Assembly: GCF_003194585.1 (NCBI RefSeq)
Contig: NZ_QHKZ01000003.1
Location: 62,001 to 126,000, forward strand
DNA: 64,000 nt
Origin: Nocardioides daejeonensis
GTDB lineage: Bacteria > Actinomycetota > Actinomycetes > Propionibacteriales > Nocardioidaceae
Direction: 5' to 3'
Position 1 is the stretch's first letter. Each line of letters begins with the position of its first letter. A model generated the notes under the pieces. It worked only from the letters and a program-made list of their open reading frames with translations, ran no database searches and was not told the DNA's origin. The position numbers and the translations under genes are program-made. Shown piece by piece: positions 1-9,131 of the stretch.

Positions 1-763
1 AGAGGCGGTCCAGGGCCGAGAGCATCTTCACCAGGTCCTCCCGCTGATCGACCAGCACCTGCATGCCCGGTGATAGCTCCTCGAGAGCGGTGATGATCTT
101 GTCCTTGTCGGCCACCAGGGTGGCGCCGAGCCGGTCAAGTCCGTCCAGGGTCGCCGTGAGCGCCTCCTTCCGATCATCGAGACCGCCGACGAAGGTGTTG
201 AGCTGCCGCAGGAAGCCCTTGATCTGCTCCGGACGCCCCGCTGACACCGCCTGGAGCTCGCGGGAGATGGTCTGGAACTGCTCCACCCCGCCCCCGTTGA
301 GGACGAGCGACAGCGAGCCGAGAACCTGCTCGACCTCGGCGGCCTGCGACGTGGCGGCGACGCCGAGGTGCTCACCGTCCTCCAGCGGTGCGGCTCCGGT
401 CGAGGCGGGACGTAGCAGCGCGACGTACTTCTCGCCGAGGAGCGAGGTCTGCTGCAGTCGCGCCGTCGTGCCCTCGGGAAGCTCGGCCGAGCGATTCAGC
501 GTCAGCTCGACCCGAGCACTGCGACCGTCCTTGTTGAGGGTGATCCGGCTGACCTGGCCGACCTCGACGTTGTCGACCTTGACACTGGACTGCGGCACCA
601 GGTCGAGCACGTCGGTGAAGTCGGCGGTGATGGTGATCGGGTCCTTGCCGAGGTCGGCGCCGCCGGGCAGGTCCGTCTCGTAGACGCCGTTGCCGAGCAG
701 CCCACATCCTGTGAGGGTCAGCGACAGTCCGAGGCCGCCGACCCACGCCTTGACGCGTCTCAT
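1..763 (-). CDS. MCE-family lipoprotein (MceE/LprK-like), partial
   Basis: Substrate-binding MCE component of a lipid importer, probably anchored to the outer face of the membrane. The ATG at 763 gives a short signal sequence ending in a lipobox (LTGC at about residues 17-20), followed by an MCE domain that includes VPQSSVKVDNVEVGQV and a helical region. The reading frame is open to base 1, so the C terminus lies outside the window. Its start overlaps the stop of the preceding gene (ATGA), so it belongs to the same operon. The position after four other MCE genes and the lipobox fit the LprK/MceE slot of the mycobacterial order. Confidence 0.88.
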   Translation of the reverse strand, partial: MRRVKAWVGGLGLSLTLTGCGLLGNGVYETDLPGGADLGKDPITITADFTDVLDLVPQSSVKVDNVEVGQVSRITLNKDGRSARVELTLNRSAELPEGTTARLQQTSLLGEKYVALLRPASTGAAPLEDGEHLGVAATSQAAEVEQVLGSLSLVLNGGGVEQFQTISRELQAVSAGRPEQIKGFLRQLNTFVGGLDDRKEALTATLDGLDRLGATLVADKDKIITALEELSPGMQVLVDQREDLVKMLSALDRL

Positions 764-1794
764 CGCTCACCTCCGGCGTCAAGCAGCACGGGCGGCGCGT
801 CCGGCGAGGTGCGCGCACTCAGGCCGTCCTTGCTCCAGAGCGTGATCTCGTTGAGGTCGCCGCGGCCGTCCACCGTGTTGCTGTCACCGTTGTAGGCGCG
901 GATGAAGTTCTGCAGGAGCAGTGGCACCAGGCGCACCGCCTCCTCGAGTGACTTGCGCTGCCGGACGAGTACCTTCGTCGGCCCGTTGAGCTTGCGCACG
1001 CTGGTGCGCAGGTGATCGCGGTTGTCTGCAATGAAGTCGTCGAGCACGGCGAACGCATCGGCGAGGTTGGCGGTCGCTTCAGCCAGCTCCTCACGATCCG
1101 CCGCGAGGTATTCGGTGACGGAGGCGAAGTTGCGGTTCATCGCGGCGACGTCGGCGTCATTCGCCTTGAGCATGCTGTTGAACGAGTCGAGGTTGGCCAG
1201 GGTCGCGAAGAAGTCGTCGTCGATGCCCGACAGGGTCGCCGACGCCTTGCCGAACTCCCGAAGCATCTGGTTGAGCCCGGCCCCCTGACCGTCGAGGTTG
1301 TCGGCCGCGACGCTGAGCAGCCGGGAGAGGGCGCCGTTCTTGTTGGCACCGCGCGGCCCGAGCTTCTCGCTGACGTCGATCATGCTGCGGTAGAGATCGT
1401 CGATCTCGACGGGTACGGCGGTCTTCGCCGCGGCGATCTCGGTGCCGTCGGCGATCGACGGGCCACCGGTCCACGGCTCGGTGAGCTGCACGAAGCGGTC
1501 ACTCACCACGGTCGGAGCCACGATCACCGCAGCGGTGTCGGGATCGACCTTCTGGCCGGGATCGAGCTCCATGACGACCCGGACCTGGCTGCCGGACGGC
1601 TCGACCTCGGTCACCTTTCCTACCGGTACGCCGAGGATCTGCACGTCGTTGCCGGGATAGAGGCCGACCGTCTCGGAGAAGAGCGCCGAGATCTCGGTGC
1701 CTTCCTCGGCCAGGACGGTCCGGCTGGCAGCGAGTCCACCCACCCCGACGACGAGTGCGCCGATGACAGCGAGGCGAAGGATCCGGGACCTCAT
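760..1794 (-). CDS. MCE-family protein (MceD-like)
   Basis: A 344-residue MCE protein with one N-terminal membrane segment (MRSRILRLAVIGALVVGVGG) and an MCE/MlaD domain around residues 35-110 (VGLYPGNDVQILGVPVGKV), then a long helical region expected to build the periplasm-spanning tube. I chose the ATG at 1794 because the membrane segment starts there and because it overlaps the upstream stop (ATGA); a longer in-frame extension to 1878 lies inside the neighbouring gene. It would deliver lipids or sterols to the YrbE permeases with the other MCE subunits. Confidence 0.9.
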   Translation of the reverse strand: MRSRILRLAVIGALVVGVGGLAASRTVLAEEGTEISALFSETVGLYPGNDVQILGVPVGKVTEVEPSGSQVRVVMELDPGQKVDPDTAAVIVAPTVVSDRFVQLTEPWTGGPSIADGTEIAAAKTAVPVEIDDLYRSMIDVSEKLGPRGANKNGALSRLLSVAADNLDGQGAGLNQMLREFGKASATLSGIDDDFFATLANLDSFNSMLKANDADVAAMNRNFASVTEYLAADREELAEATANLADAFAVLDDFIADNRDHLRTSVRKLNGPTKVLVRQRKSLEEAVRLVPLLLQNFIRAYNGDSNTVDGRGDLNEITLWSKDGLSARTSPDAPPVLLDAGGER

Positions 1795-2810
1795 CGGCCA
1801 CCTCCCTTCTGCGGCTTGCAGTTGCGCAGCACGTCGTTCTCCAGCAGCGGTGCGTGCTGGTCGTCGAAGAGACCACACAGATAGGAATCGATCCAGTGGC
1901 CGTTGCCGGTCGCCGAGCTCAGCACCCGGTAGTACGGCCCCAGCTTGAGCAAGGCCTCCTCCAGGTTCCCCTGGTTGCGCTGCAGGATCGCGGAGACCTT
2001 GTCGAGCTTGGCCAACGCCGGCGCGAGCGTCTTCTCGTTGTCGGCCACCAGACCGCGCAGCTGCGTGCCCAGCGCGGCGGTGCCGGTGAGCATGTCGTGG
2101 ACCGCCTCGCGGCGGTTCGCGAGTTCGGCGAAGAGGTCCGCGCCGTCCTGCATGATCTTGGCGAACTCGTCGTTGCGCTCCGCCAACGTTCCGGTGACCG
2201 AGCTCGTCGAGGACAGCAGACTGGCCAGCTCCTCGTCTCGACTGCTGATGGTGCGCGAGAGTGCGCTCAGGCCCGACACCATCTCGCGTACCGACTCCGG
2301 CGTCTCCTCGAAGGCGGCGGCGAGCACGTCGAGGCTCTTCTCGAGCTTGGCGGTGTCGATCTCGGTGATCTCGTCCGAGAGGTCGGAGAAGGCCGCATTC
2401 ACGTCGTACGGCGTGGTGGTGCGCTCCAGCGGGATCCGTCCGTCCAGGTCGTCGCTGCCTTGAGGGACGAGCGCGAGGTACTTGCGCCCGAGCAGCGTGC
2501 GCACCTTGACCGACGCAGTGGTCTGGTCGCCGAGGTGGACGCCCTTGATCTGGAAGCTGACGACGACGGTGTCCTTCTCCAGCCGTACGTCCGTTACCTC
2601 TCCGACCTTCACACCAGCGACGCGCACCTCGTTGCCGGCCCGCAGCCCGCCCGACTCGGCGAACTCGGCCGTATAGGTGTCACCGTTGCCGATCACCGGG
2701 AGCGAGGCGGCGTTGAAGGTGAGGAAGAAGACCAGCACCATCGCGGCGATCCCGCCGAGGGCGATGAGCACACGGTTGCGCTCGGCGAATGAGAGTGGGT
2801 AGCGCGCCAT
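1791..2810 (-). CDS. MCE-family protein (MceC-like)
   Basis: A 339-residue MCE subunit. It has an N-terminal membrane helix (IALGGIAAMVLVFFLTF), an MCE domain with the typical GLRAGNEVRVAGVKVGEV block, and a long alpha-helical C-terminal half ending in a Cys-containing tail (IDSYLCGLFDD, VLRNCKPQ). The ATG at 2810 shares its A with the preceding stop (TGATG), so the two are translationally coupled. Order in the operon suggests the MceC position, but MCE subunits are hard to assign individually by eye. Confidence 0.9.
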   Translation of the reverse strand: MARYPLSFAERNRVLIALGGIAAMVLVFFLTFNAASLPVIGNGDTYTAEFAESGGLRAGNEVRVAGVKVGEVTDVRLEKDTVVVSFQIKGVHLGDQTTASVKVRTLLGRKYLALVPQGSDDLDGRIPLERTTTPYDVNAAFSDLSDEITEIDTAKLEKSLDVLAAAFEETPESVREMVSGLSALSRTISSRDEELASLLSSTSSVTGTLAERNDEFAKIMQDGADLFAELANRREAVHDMLTGTAALGTQLRGLVADNEKTLAPALAKLDKVSAILQRNQGNLEEALLKLGPYYRVLSSATGNGHWIDSYLCGLFDDQHAPLLENDVLRNCKPQKGGGR

Positions 2811-3835
2811 CAGCGGCACCTCCCGGCGACCGGCTTGACCCCGAGTTCGCCCATGTAGCCCTCCGGCATGGGAATCCGTCCTTCGATCGAGCAGAGATAG
2901 AAGTTGAGCCACGAGCCGTAGCTCGCGGTGCGGCCGATCCGGTCGAGCTTCACCGGCAGAGTGGAGAAGAACGTGTCGAGCAGGCCCTCGGCGTCGGCCA
3001 GGTTGCCCGCGAGATCACCAAGCGCGTCGATGCTGCCCTTCAGGGGCGCGCGGCTGTCGGCGAGAAGCGAGGAGACGCTGCTGGTGAGCGAACCCAGGCC
3101 CTCAAGCGTGGAGCCGATCACCTCCCTGTCCTCGGCCAGCCCACTGACCAGCTGCTGCATGGTGGTGAGCGTGGTGGACAGCTCGCCGGAGCGGGTGTCG
3201 ATCGTGTCCAGCACCGTGCTGAGCGAGGCGATCAGGTCTCCGATCACCTGATCTCGATCGGCCAGTGTCGAGGTGAGGCTGGCGGTACTGCTGAGCAGGC
3301 CCTCGACGGTCGCGTCCTCGCCCTGGAACACGGCGATGACCTGGGCGCTCAGGGCATTGACGTCGTCGGCGTCGAGCATGCGCAGCAGCGGCTGGAACCC
3401 GTTGAAGAGCACGGTCAGGTCGAGCGCCGGACGGGTCTCCTCCACCTCGAAGGTGTGTCCCTCCTTGAGGGGCGGCCCCGCCTGCGCCGGAGGCTCCAGG
3501 GAGAGGTAGCGCTGTCCGACCATGTTGCGGAACCGGAGCTCGGCGACGGTGCCCTCCTCCATGGGCACCTCCTCCCCCACGGTGAAGACGACCTCGGCCT
3601 CCCGGTCGTCGCGCACCCGGATCTCGTTGACCGTTCCGACCCGGACACCGCTCATCCGGACGTCGTCGCCCTTGTTGAGGCTGGTCGCGTCGGTGAAGAT
3701 CGCGGTGAACTCACGGTGGGCGTCGCCCTTGCTGTTGAGGATGGTCGCCGCCAACGCGGCGGTCGCGACGATGGTGACCAGCGTGAAGACGAGGCTCTTC
3801 GCGGTGAGCCAGACCAGGGGTGACATCCGGCTCAT
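2810..3835 (-). CDS. MCE-family protein (MceB-like)
   Basis: A 341-residue MCE subunit with an N-terminal membrane helix (TLVTIVATAALAATIL), an MCE domain (SLNKGDDVRMSGVRVGTV) and an extended helical region. It ends with a two-Cys pattern (FYLCSIEGR, VAGRCR) like that of its neighbour. The start overlaps the stop of the preceding MCE gene by four bases (ATGA). It is part of the same importer operon and has no unusual features. Confidence 0.9.
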   Translation of the reverse strand: MSRMSPLVWLTAKSLVFTLVTIVATAALAATILNSKGDAHREFTAIFTDATSLNKGDDVRMSGVRVGTVNEIRVRDDREAEVVFTVGEEVPMEEGTVAELRFRNMVGQRYLSLEPPAQAGPPLKEGHTFEVEETRPALDLTVLFNGFQPLLRMLDADDVNALSAQVIAVFQGEDATVEGLLSSTASLTSTLADRDQVIGDLIASLSTVLDTIDTRSGELSTTLTTMQQLVSGLAEDREVIGSTLEGLGSLTSSVSSLLADSRAPLKGSIDALGDLAGNLADAEGLLDTFFSTLPVKLDRIGRTASYGSWLNFYLCSIEGRIPMPEGYMGELGVKPVAGRCR

Positions 3836-5160
3836 CGCACCGTCACCTCCGCATTGCGCAGGATCGGTCCGACGAGAAGGCTGCCCCAGGCCGGGTAGTC
3901 ACTCGGCGGCAGGCCGACGGTCGGGGCCATGAGCTCGGCTATCAAGCGGTTCTCCGAAGGTGAGTTCGCCTGCCCGAGGCCGGCCGCCGCGAGCTGGTCA
4001 CGGAGGAAGCGGGTCGGGGGCGGGGCGATAGGAGCCGGAGCCTCGGCGCGAGGAGCGACCTGCTGGTCCGCGATGCTGCCTCGGGCGCCACTCTTGCCTG
4101 TCACGTAAGGGCAGCTGGGCTTCCCGTCGGTGGCGAAGCGGGGCGTGTCCTTGCCCGGCACGTACTTGCCGCGTGACGGCACGACGTTCAGCCGCACATG
4201 GACGCCCGGCTCGTCAGTGCCCGCCCCGAGCACCTTCTCCATCTCCGGGATGTAGCGGCGCGCGGACTCCAAGAGGCAGGGGAACTCTGTCGCGTAGGGC
4301 GCCACCGCTTGCAGAGCCCGTCGGCTCTCCTTCGAGAGCACGACGATCGTCTGCTGGTTGTCGCGCACCCAGCCGGTTGCGTCGTCTGCGCTCGCGACCA
4401 CCGACGCGAAGAGCGTCGAGAGGGTGTCGCGCTCGTCGACCAGCGTGCGGTTGGTGACGGCCAGCGACTCGACCGCATCCAGTAGGTCGGGCGCGGCGTC
4501 GGCGTACACCTGGGTGACCTCGGCGAACTTTCCGAGGTTGCGGGTCATCTCGGGCACGAGTGGACCCAGCTTGGCGAGGTAGGTCTTCCAGGCGACCATC
4601 GTGTCGCCGAGCTCCTCGCCCTGGCCGCGGAGCATCTGCACCGTGGCGCCGAGAGCCGCCGAGAGCTTCTCCGGGCGGATCGCCTGCAGGGTCGGCAGAA
4701 GCTCGTCGAACACCTCCTGGAGCTCCACGGCCTCGCTCGAGGCGTCCTCCTGGATGACATCGCCATCGCTGAGCCCGTCGCCACCGCCCTGCGGCGGGTG
4801 CAGGGAGACGTAGCGCTCGCCGAAGAGCGTCTTCGGCAAGAGCCGCGCGACGGTGGCCGGCGACAGCCGCGCCGCGGCGTCGGGATCGAGGGCGAGCGTC
4901 ACGTCAGCACCGTCGGCCGTCGCCTTGATAGCCGTCACTCGGCCCACCGGCACCCCGTGGAGCTTCACGTCCGAGCCGCCTTGCAGGGCGTTGCCGACCT
5001 TGGTCGTCTGCAGGGTGATCTCGACGCGATCGACGTACGACTGGTTGTAGGCCGCCAGGGCACCCGCGAGCAGGGCGACGATCACCAGGCCGTAGCCGAC
5101 GGCCAGCAGCAGGTCGGGCCAACGACGTTCCCGTGGCACCGGGAGCCTTCGCGCGCTCAT
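3832..5160 (-). CDS. MCE-family protein (MceA-like)
   Basis: The first MCE subunit after the permease genes, so it occupies the MceA slot. It has 442 residues: a membrane helix near residues 17-37 (LLLAVGYGLVIVALLAGALAAY), an MCE domain (NALQGGSDVKLHGVPVGRV), a long helical stretch, and a Pro/Ala-rich tail. The ATG at 5160 overlaps the upstream permease stop (ATGA); the possible extension to 5193 would sit inside that permease and is not supported. Confidence 0.9.
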   Translation of the reverse strand: MSARRLPVPRERRWPDLLLAVGYGLVIVALLAGALAAYNQSYVDRVEITLQTTKVGNALQGGSDVKLHGVPVGRVTAIKATADGADVTLALDPDAAARLSPATVARLLPKTLFGERYVSLHPPQGGGDGLSDGDVIQEDASSEAVELQEVFDELLPTLQAIRPEKLSAALGATVQMLRGQGEELGDTMVAWKTYLAKLGPLVPEMTRNLGKFAEVTQVYADAAPDLLDAVESLAVTNRTLVDERDTLSTLFASVVASADDATGWVRDNQQTIVVLSKESRRALQAVAPYATEFPCLLESARRYIPEMEKVLGAGTDEPGVHVRLNVVPSRGKYVPGKDTPRFATDGKPSCPYVTGKSGARGSIADQQVAPRAEAPAPIAPPPTRFLRDQLAAAGLGQANSPSENRLIAELMAPTVGLPPSDYPAWGSLLVGPILRNAEVTVR

Positions 5161-5993
5161 CCGGCGATCCTCACGGTCGTGGTCGTCCCCCACAGCGCCA
5201 TCGAGAGCACGAGGTCGAGGACAGCGACCGTCACGATGCTCCGGCGTACGGCAGTGCCGACCGCGACGCCCACACCCGCCGGCCCCCCGCTCGCGGTGAA
5301 TCCGAGTCGGCAGTGGATCAGGATGATCAGTACGGCGAAGACCAGCACCTTCGCGAACGAGAGCAGGATGTCGATCGGCGGCAGGAACAAGTTGAAGTAG
5401 TGGTCGTAGGTGCCGGCCGACTGGCCGTAGAAGTAGACAGTGATGAAGCGGGAGCCGGCGTACGACGTGAGCAGTCCGACCACGTAGAGCGGGATGATCG
5501 CGATGAAGCCAGCGACCACCCGCGTGGTGACCAGGTAGGGGACGCTCGGCACCGCCATAGCCGTGAGAGCGTCGACCTCCTCGTTGATCTGCATCGCACC
5601 CAACTGCGCGGTGAAACCGGAGCCGACAGTGGCGGAGAGAGCCAGAGCGGCGACGAGCGGAGCGATCTCGCGGGTGTTGAAGTAGGCGGAGATGAAGCCG
5701 TTGAGCGTCGCCGTGCCGACCTGATCGAGTGCGGCATAGCCCTGCATGCCCACGACGGTGCCCACGAAGAGGGTCATGCCGAGCATCACGCCGATGGTGC
5801 CGCCGATGACGGCCAGGGCACCGGAGCCGAAGCTCACCTCGGAGAGGAGCCGGAGCACCTCCTTGGGGTACCGCACGATCGTGGTCGGGATCCGCACCAG
5901 CACCGCGGCGTGGAAGCGCAGGCTGCGGCCGACACCCGCCAGCTTGTCGACCTGCCCGTCCAGGGGGCTGAAGCGAGGTTGGACGTCTGCCAT
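5157..5993 (-). CDS. YrbE/MlaE-family permease (second permease of the mce operon)
   Basis: A 278-residue integral membrane permease of the MlaE/YrbE family. Several hydrophobic helices are visible, together with the family block around EVDALTAMAVPSVPYLVTTRVV. It would form the transmembrane channel with the permease half of the upstream fusion protein and receive lipid from the MCE tube. The ATG lies one base after the stop of the ATPase-permease fusion, and its own stop overlaps the MceA-like start. Confidence 0.92.
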   Translation of the reverse strand: MADVQPRFSPLDGQVDKLAGVGRSLRFHAAVLVRIPTTIVRYPKEVLRLLSEVSFGSGALAVIGGTIGVMLGMTLFVGTVVGMQGYAALDQVGTATLNGFISAYFNTREIAPLVAALALSATVGSGFTAQLGAMQINEEVDALTAMAVPSVPYLVTTRVVAGFIAIIPLYVVGLLTSYAGSRFITVYFYGQSAGTYDHYFNLFLPPIDILLSFAKVLVFAVLIILIHCRLGFTASGGPAGVGVAVGTAVRRSIVTVAVLDLVLSMALWGTTTTVRIAG

Positions 5994-5994
5994 G

Positions 5995-7764
5995 TCAGGC
6001 CCCCTTTCCGGGCACCAGCTGCAGATAGAGCGTGGTGATGACGAAGTTGACGAAGAAGAGCAGCAGGAACGTGATCACCACGGACTGGTTGACCGCGTCA
6101 CCGACGCCCTTGGGGCCGGGCGGCGTGTTGAGGCCGCGGTAGCAGGCGACGATTCCGGCTACGAAGCCGAAGACGACCGCCTTGAGCTCGCCCACCCAGA
6201 GATCCTGGATCTGTGCCAGCGCGGTGAAGCTCGCGAGGTAGGCCCCCGGCGTGCCGCCCTGGACGACGACGTTGAAGAAGTAGCCACCGAGCACTCCAAC
6301 GACCGAGACCAGGCCGTTGAGCAGCACCGCGGCGAAGACGCAGGCGAGGACGCGCGGCACGACCAGGCGCTGCACCGGGTCGATGCCGATCACGCGCATG
6401 GCGTCGATCTCGTCGCGGATCCTCCGTGCGCCGAGCTCGGCGCAGATGGCTGCGCCGCCCGCGCCGGCGATGACCAGCGTGGTCACGATGGGCGCTGCCT
6501 GCTGGACAACGGCGAGGACGCTCGCCGCGCCCGTGAAGGACTGGGCTCCGATCTGCACGGTCAGGGTGCCGAGCTGAAGCGCGATCACAGCCCCGAACGG
6601 GATCGACACCAGCATCGCCGGGATCCAGGAGACGCTGACGACGAACCAGAACTGCTCGAGCACCTCTCGTGCGGAGAACGGCCGCCGGAAGACGGCGCGC
6701 ATCGTGTCGAGCCCTAGGGCGAAGAGCGCGCCGATGTTGGTCAGCGCGCGGGTGGCGAGGCCACGAGTAGGAACGGACCGCGCTCGGTCGTCCTCCTCGT
6801 CGTCGGCGACGTAGAGCCGTGCCTCGCCGCGAGCGATCCGCTCCTTGTGGCGGGTCGCACCGGCCCGCGTGCTCCCGGTGCGCGGCACGAGCTGGCGGGG
6901 AAGCACCTCGATCGGCCGGGCGCCCGCATGCCGGGTCAGCAGCGCCGTGTCTCCACCCCCGAGCTCCTGCTCGTAGTCGACGTGATGGTGCGAGCCATGG
7001 TCGGTCTCCTCGCTCATGCCGATCGGCCCGTCGGGATCACCGCTCATGAACTGGCTGACGACCGAGTGATCGGTGAGCAGGAACTCCTCGCGCGGGCCGT
7101 ACATGACGAGCTCGCGGCGATAGAGCATGCCGAGGTTGTCAGGGAGAGTGCGCGCGAGCTCGATGTTGTGGGTGACCAGAAGCATCGTGGCGTCGGTTGC
7201 GGCGTTGACCTCCATCAGCAGCTGGGCGAGGTTGGAGGTGCGCACCGGGTCGAGTCCCGAGTCGGGCTCGTCGATGAGGATGATCTCGGGATCGATGACC
7301 AGCGCGCGAGCCAGGCCGGCACGCTTCTTCATGCCACCGGAGATCTCACCGGGCAGCTTGTGCTCCTGGCCCAGCAGACCCACCAGCTCGAGGTTGGTGA
7401 GCACGATCTCGCGGATCTCCTTCTCCGGCTTGCGCGTGTGCTCACGCAGCGGGAAGGCGACGTTGTCGTAGACGCTGAGCGACCCGAAGAGCGCACCGTC
7501 TTGGAAGAGCACGCCGAACTTCTTGCGCAGCTCCAGCCTCTTGGACTCCCGCGCGGAGACCATGTCGACTCCGTCGATGAGGATCTGCCCCTCCTCCGGC
7601 TCAAGCAGCCCGATGAGCGCCTTGAGGAAGACCGACTTGCCGGTGCCCGACGGCCCGAGCAGGGCGGTGATCTCCCCCGGAGGGAGGGTGATGCTCACGT
7701 CATGCCAGATGTTCTGTCTCCCGAAGCTCTTGCTGAGTCCCGAGACCTCGACAAGTCCGCCCAT
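5995..7764 (-). CDS. Fused MlaF-like ATPase and YrbE/MlaE permease
   Basis: One 589-residue frame carries both engine and first permease of the mce importer. Residues about 1-255 are an ABC ATPase: Walker A GPSGTGKS (37-44), signature ISGGMKKRAGLARAL, Walker B IILIDEPDSGLDP, and H-loop VTHN. A charged, His-rich linker follows, then from about residue 345 a YrbE permease (RRIRDEIDAMRVIGIDPVQRLVVPRV). The ATG at 7764 has a GAGAGGG ribosome site six bases upstream and begins exactly at the ATPase domain; the upstream in-frame stretch to 7893 looks non-coding. In mycobacteria the ATPase (Mkl) is a separate protein. Confidence 0.9.
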   Translation of the reverse strand: MGGLVEVSGLSKSFGRQNIWHDVSITLPPGEITALLGPSGTGKSVFLKALIGLLEPEEGQILIDGVDMVSARESKRLELRKKFGVLFQDGALFGSLSVYDNVAFPLREHTRKPEKEIREIVLTNLELVGLLGQEHKLPGEISGGMKKRAGLARALVIDPEIILIDEPDSGLDPVRTSNLAQLLMEVNAATDATMLLVTHNIELARTLPDNLGMLYRRELVMYGPREEFLLTDHSVVSQFMSGDPDGPIGMSEETDHGSHHHVDYEQELGGGDTALLTRHAGARPIEVLPRQLVPRTGSTRAGATRHKERIARGEARLYVADDEEDDRARSVPTRGLATRALTNIGALFALGLDTMRAVFRRPFSAREVLEQFWFVVSVSWIPAMLVSIPFGAVIALQLGTLTVQIGAQSFTGAASVLAVVQQAAPIVTTLVIAGAGGAAICAELGARRIRDEIDAMRVIGIDPVQRLVVPRVLACVFAAVLLNGLVSVVGVLGGYFFNVVVQGGTPGAYLASFTALAQIQDLWVGELKAVVFGFVAGIVACYRGLNTPPGPKGVGDAVNQSVVITFLLLFFVNFVITTLYLQLVPGKGA

Positions 7765-7895
7765 CGTTGCCCTCTCAGTTGCCCTCGGGGCAGTCACTCC
7801 CGAGGTGGTGCGTGAGATGACCGTAGGCGTGATCGCCGACACGAGCGCCGGTTTGGCACCCACCAATCGGCGGAGCGACCGAAATAGGTCCAAGA

Positions 7896-7915
7896 CTTGT
7901 CACGCAGGTGACAAG
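7896..7915. promoter_or_regulatory. Palindromic operator, copy 1 (TTGTCAC family)
   Basis: Perfect 8-bp inverted repeat CTTGTCAC / GTGACAAG with the 4-bp spacer GCAG. It lies midway between the divergent mce operon (start 7764) and the DUF6907 gene (start 8048), about 130 bp from each, so the controlled side cannot be told. Six related sites occur between 10.9 and 25.0 kb with the same spacer length. The binding protein is unknown. Confidence 0.75.
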
Positions 7916-8047
7916 AATCGCCCTTCCCTCACTTCGCTACTCATCCGTATCCTCGCCGTCTGAGCCACGTACGCCGGTACGGCCACGCGCAACCAACCGT
8001 CGGAGCCACCTCCTAGCGTGGAGGAATCTCAGTCGAAGGAGACATGA

Positions 8048-8374
8048 GTGAACAAGCCACAGCGCCCTAGTTGGCAGACCGATGAGTGCCCGGCTTGGTG
8101 CGTCACGGAGCACCGAGAGGACGACCTGCCCGACGACCGCGTCCACGACAGCGTCGCCACGAGCCTCACGGTGACGACCCGTGACATCTCCACGCCGTCA
8201 CGCACGGCCGCGGTCGAGCTGCTCCTGGTCCGCTTCCGCGAAGTCGATGACGACGAAGACTGGCTGCACCTGATGACCGGCGAAGGCAGCGGCCCGGGCC
8301 TCACCCTGAGCCCCGAGGGTGCACGAGCCCTGGGCCGCACCCTCCTGGCGGTTGCCAACACAGGCGCGAAATAG
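8048..8374 (+). CDS. DUF6907-type small protein
   Basis: A 108-residue soluble protein. The block CPAWCVTEHREDD followed by DRVHDS near the N terminus and a C-terminal GLTLSPEGARALGRTLL segment match, from memory, the DUF6907 family common in actinomycetes and their mobile elements; function is unknown. I use the GTG at 8048, six bases after AAGGAG. The following genes are two small XRE regulators on the same strand. Confidence 0.75.
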   Translation: MNKPQRPSWQTDECPAWCVTEHREDDLPDDRVHDSVATSLTVTTRDISTPSRTAAVELLLVRFREVDDDEDWLHLMTGEGSGPGLTLSPEGARALGRTLLAVANTGAK

Positions 8375-8424
8375 GTACTTATCAGTCTGTCGACGTATGA
8401 GTAGCAGCACGAGAAAATCGGGAC

Positions 8425-8688
8425 ATGCCCAAGGACGAGACCCTGAGACTGATCGGCGACCACCTCCGCTCCCTCCGGACCGACTGGGGCATGACTCAGA
8501 TCAAGTTCGCCGAGCAGCTCAACATGGACCCCAAGCGTTACGGCCTGATCGAACGAGGCGGGACGAACCTGACCGTGCTCTCCATTGCCGCACTTGCCAA
8601 GCAGTTGAACCTGACCACCCTGGAGCTGATCTGCCCGCATCACTTCGCCTCCGCCCAGGCCAGCCCGCCCGCGAGGGATGAGCGGTGA
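8425..8688 (+). CDS. Small XRE-type helix-turn-helix protein
   Basis: An 87-residue protein that is almost entirely a lambda-repressor-like HTH domain: LRSLRTDWGMTQIKFAEQLNMDPKRYGLIERG, then VLSIAALAKQLNLTTLELI. It is a probable DNA-binding regulator with no effector domain. The last codons overlap the region upstream of the next XRE gene, and the pair could be co-transcribed. Its target is not evident. Confidence 0.75.
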   Translation: MPKDETLRLIGDHLRSLRTDWGMTQIKFAEQLNMDPKRYGLIERGGTNLTVLSIAALAKQLNLTTLELICPHHFASAQASPPARDER

Positions 8689-8755
8689 ACCACCGACAAG
8701 GAGAGACTTATATGGCTGTAGACGAATCCGGAGCACTCTGGCCAGGATCCAAGAC

Positions 8756-8998
8756 ATGACCAAGGCAAACGAAGCAGATCTCGCACTACAGCGCCAGGTC
8801 GGCGAGCGGATCCGGGAGATCCGAACCGCAAAGGGCATCAGCCAGGAGAAGCTCGCTCAAGAGATCGGCCTGCACCGCACCTACGTGGGCTCCCTGGAGC
8901 GCGGCGAGCGCAACCCCAGCCTGCAAGTGATCTCCCGCCTCGCGCGGTTACTCGACGTGACGCTCGACCAACTGCTGTGCAGCAAGGGCCACAAGTAG
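8756..8998 (+). CDS. Small XRE-type helix-turn-helix protein
   Basis: An 80-residue XRE regulator: VGERIREIRTAKGISQEKLAQEIGLHRTYVGSLERGERNPSL is a textbook HTH_3 domain and fills most of the protein. I chose the ATG at 8756, where homology starts; the in-frame extension to 8678 overlaps the previous gene and lacks recognisable sequence. It is a second candidate, besides the PucR-type protein at 22.2 kb, for the factor that binds the nearby TTGTCAC palindromes, but nothing in the sequence links them. Confidence 0.75.
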   Translation: MTKANEADLALQRQVGERIREIRTAKGISQEKLAQEIGLHRTYVGSLERGERNPSLQVISRLARLLDVTLDQLLCSKGHK

Positions 8999-9131
8999 AC
9001 CCCGGCCCCCGGCAACAGACGCTTGCACCTCTGGCTACCCATAGGTAGCATTGGCGTAACCGAACCGGGCATCCCCCGTTGGGTACTCAGGGTAGCCGTC
9101 GCGCGCACGACACGGTGCCCGAGAGCAGACT

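Noticed and set aside
7765..7893. N-terminal extension of the ATPase-permease fusion
   Set aside because: No conserved sequence, and a well-placed ribosome site precedes ATG 7764; the extension would also nearly reach the palindrome at 7896.
7765..8047. Integration site or mobile-element boundary next to the DUF6907/XRE genes
   Set aside because: Such genes occur on actinomycete mobile elements, but no integrase, tRNA or direct repeat was found nearby.
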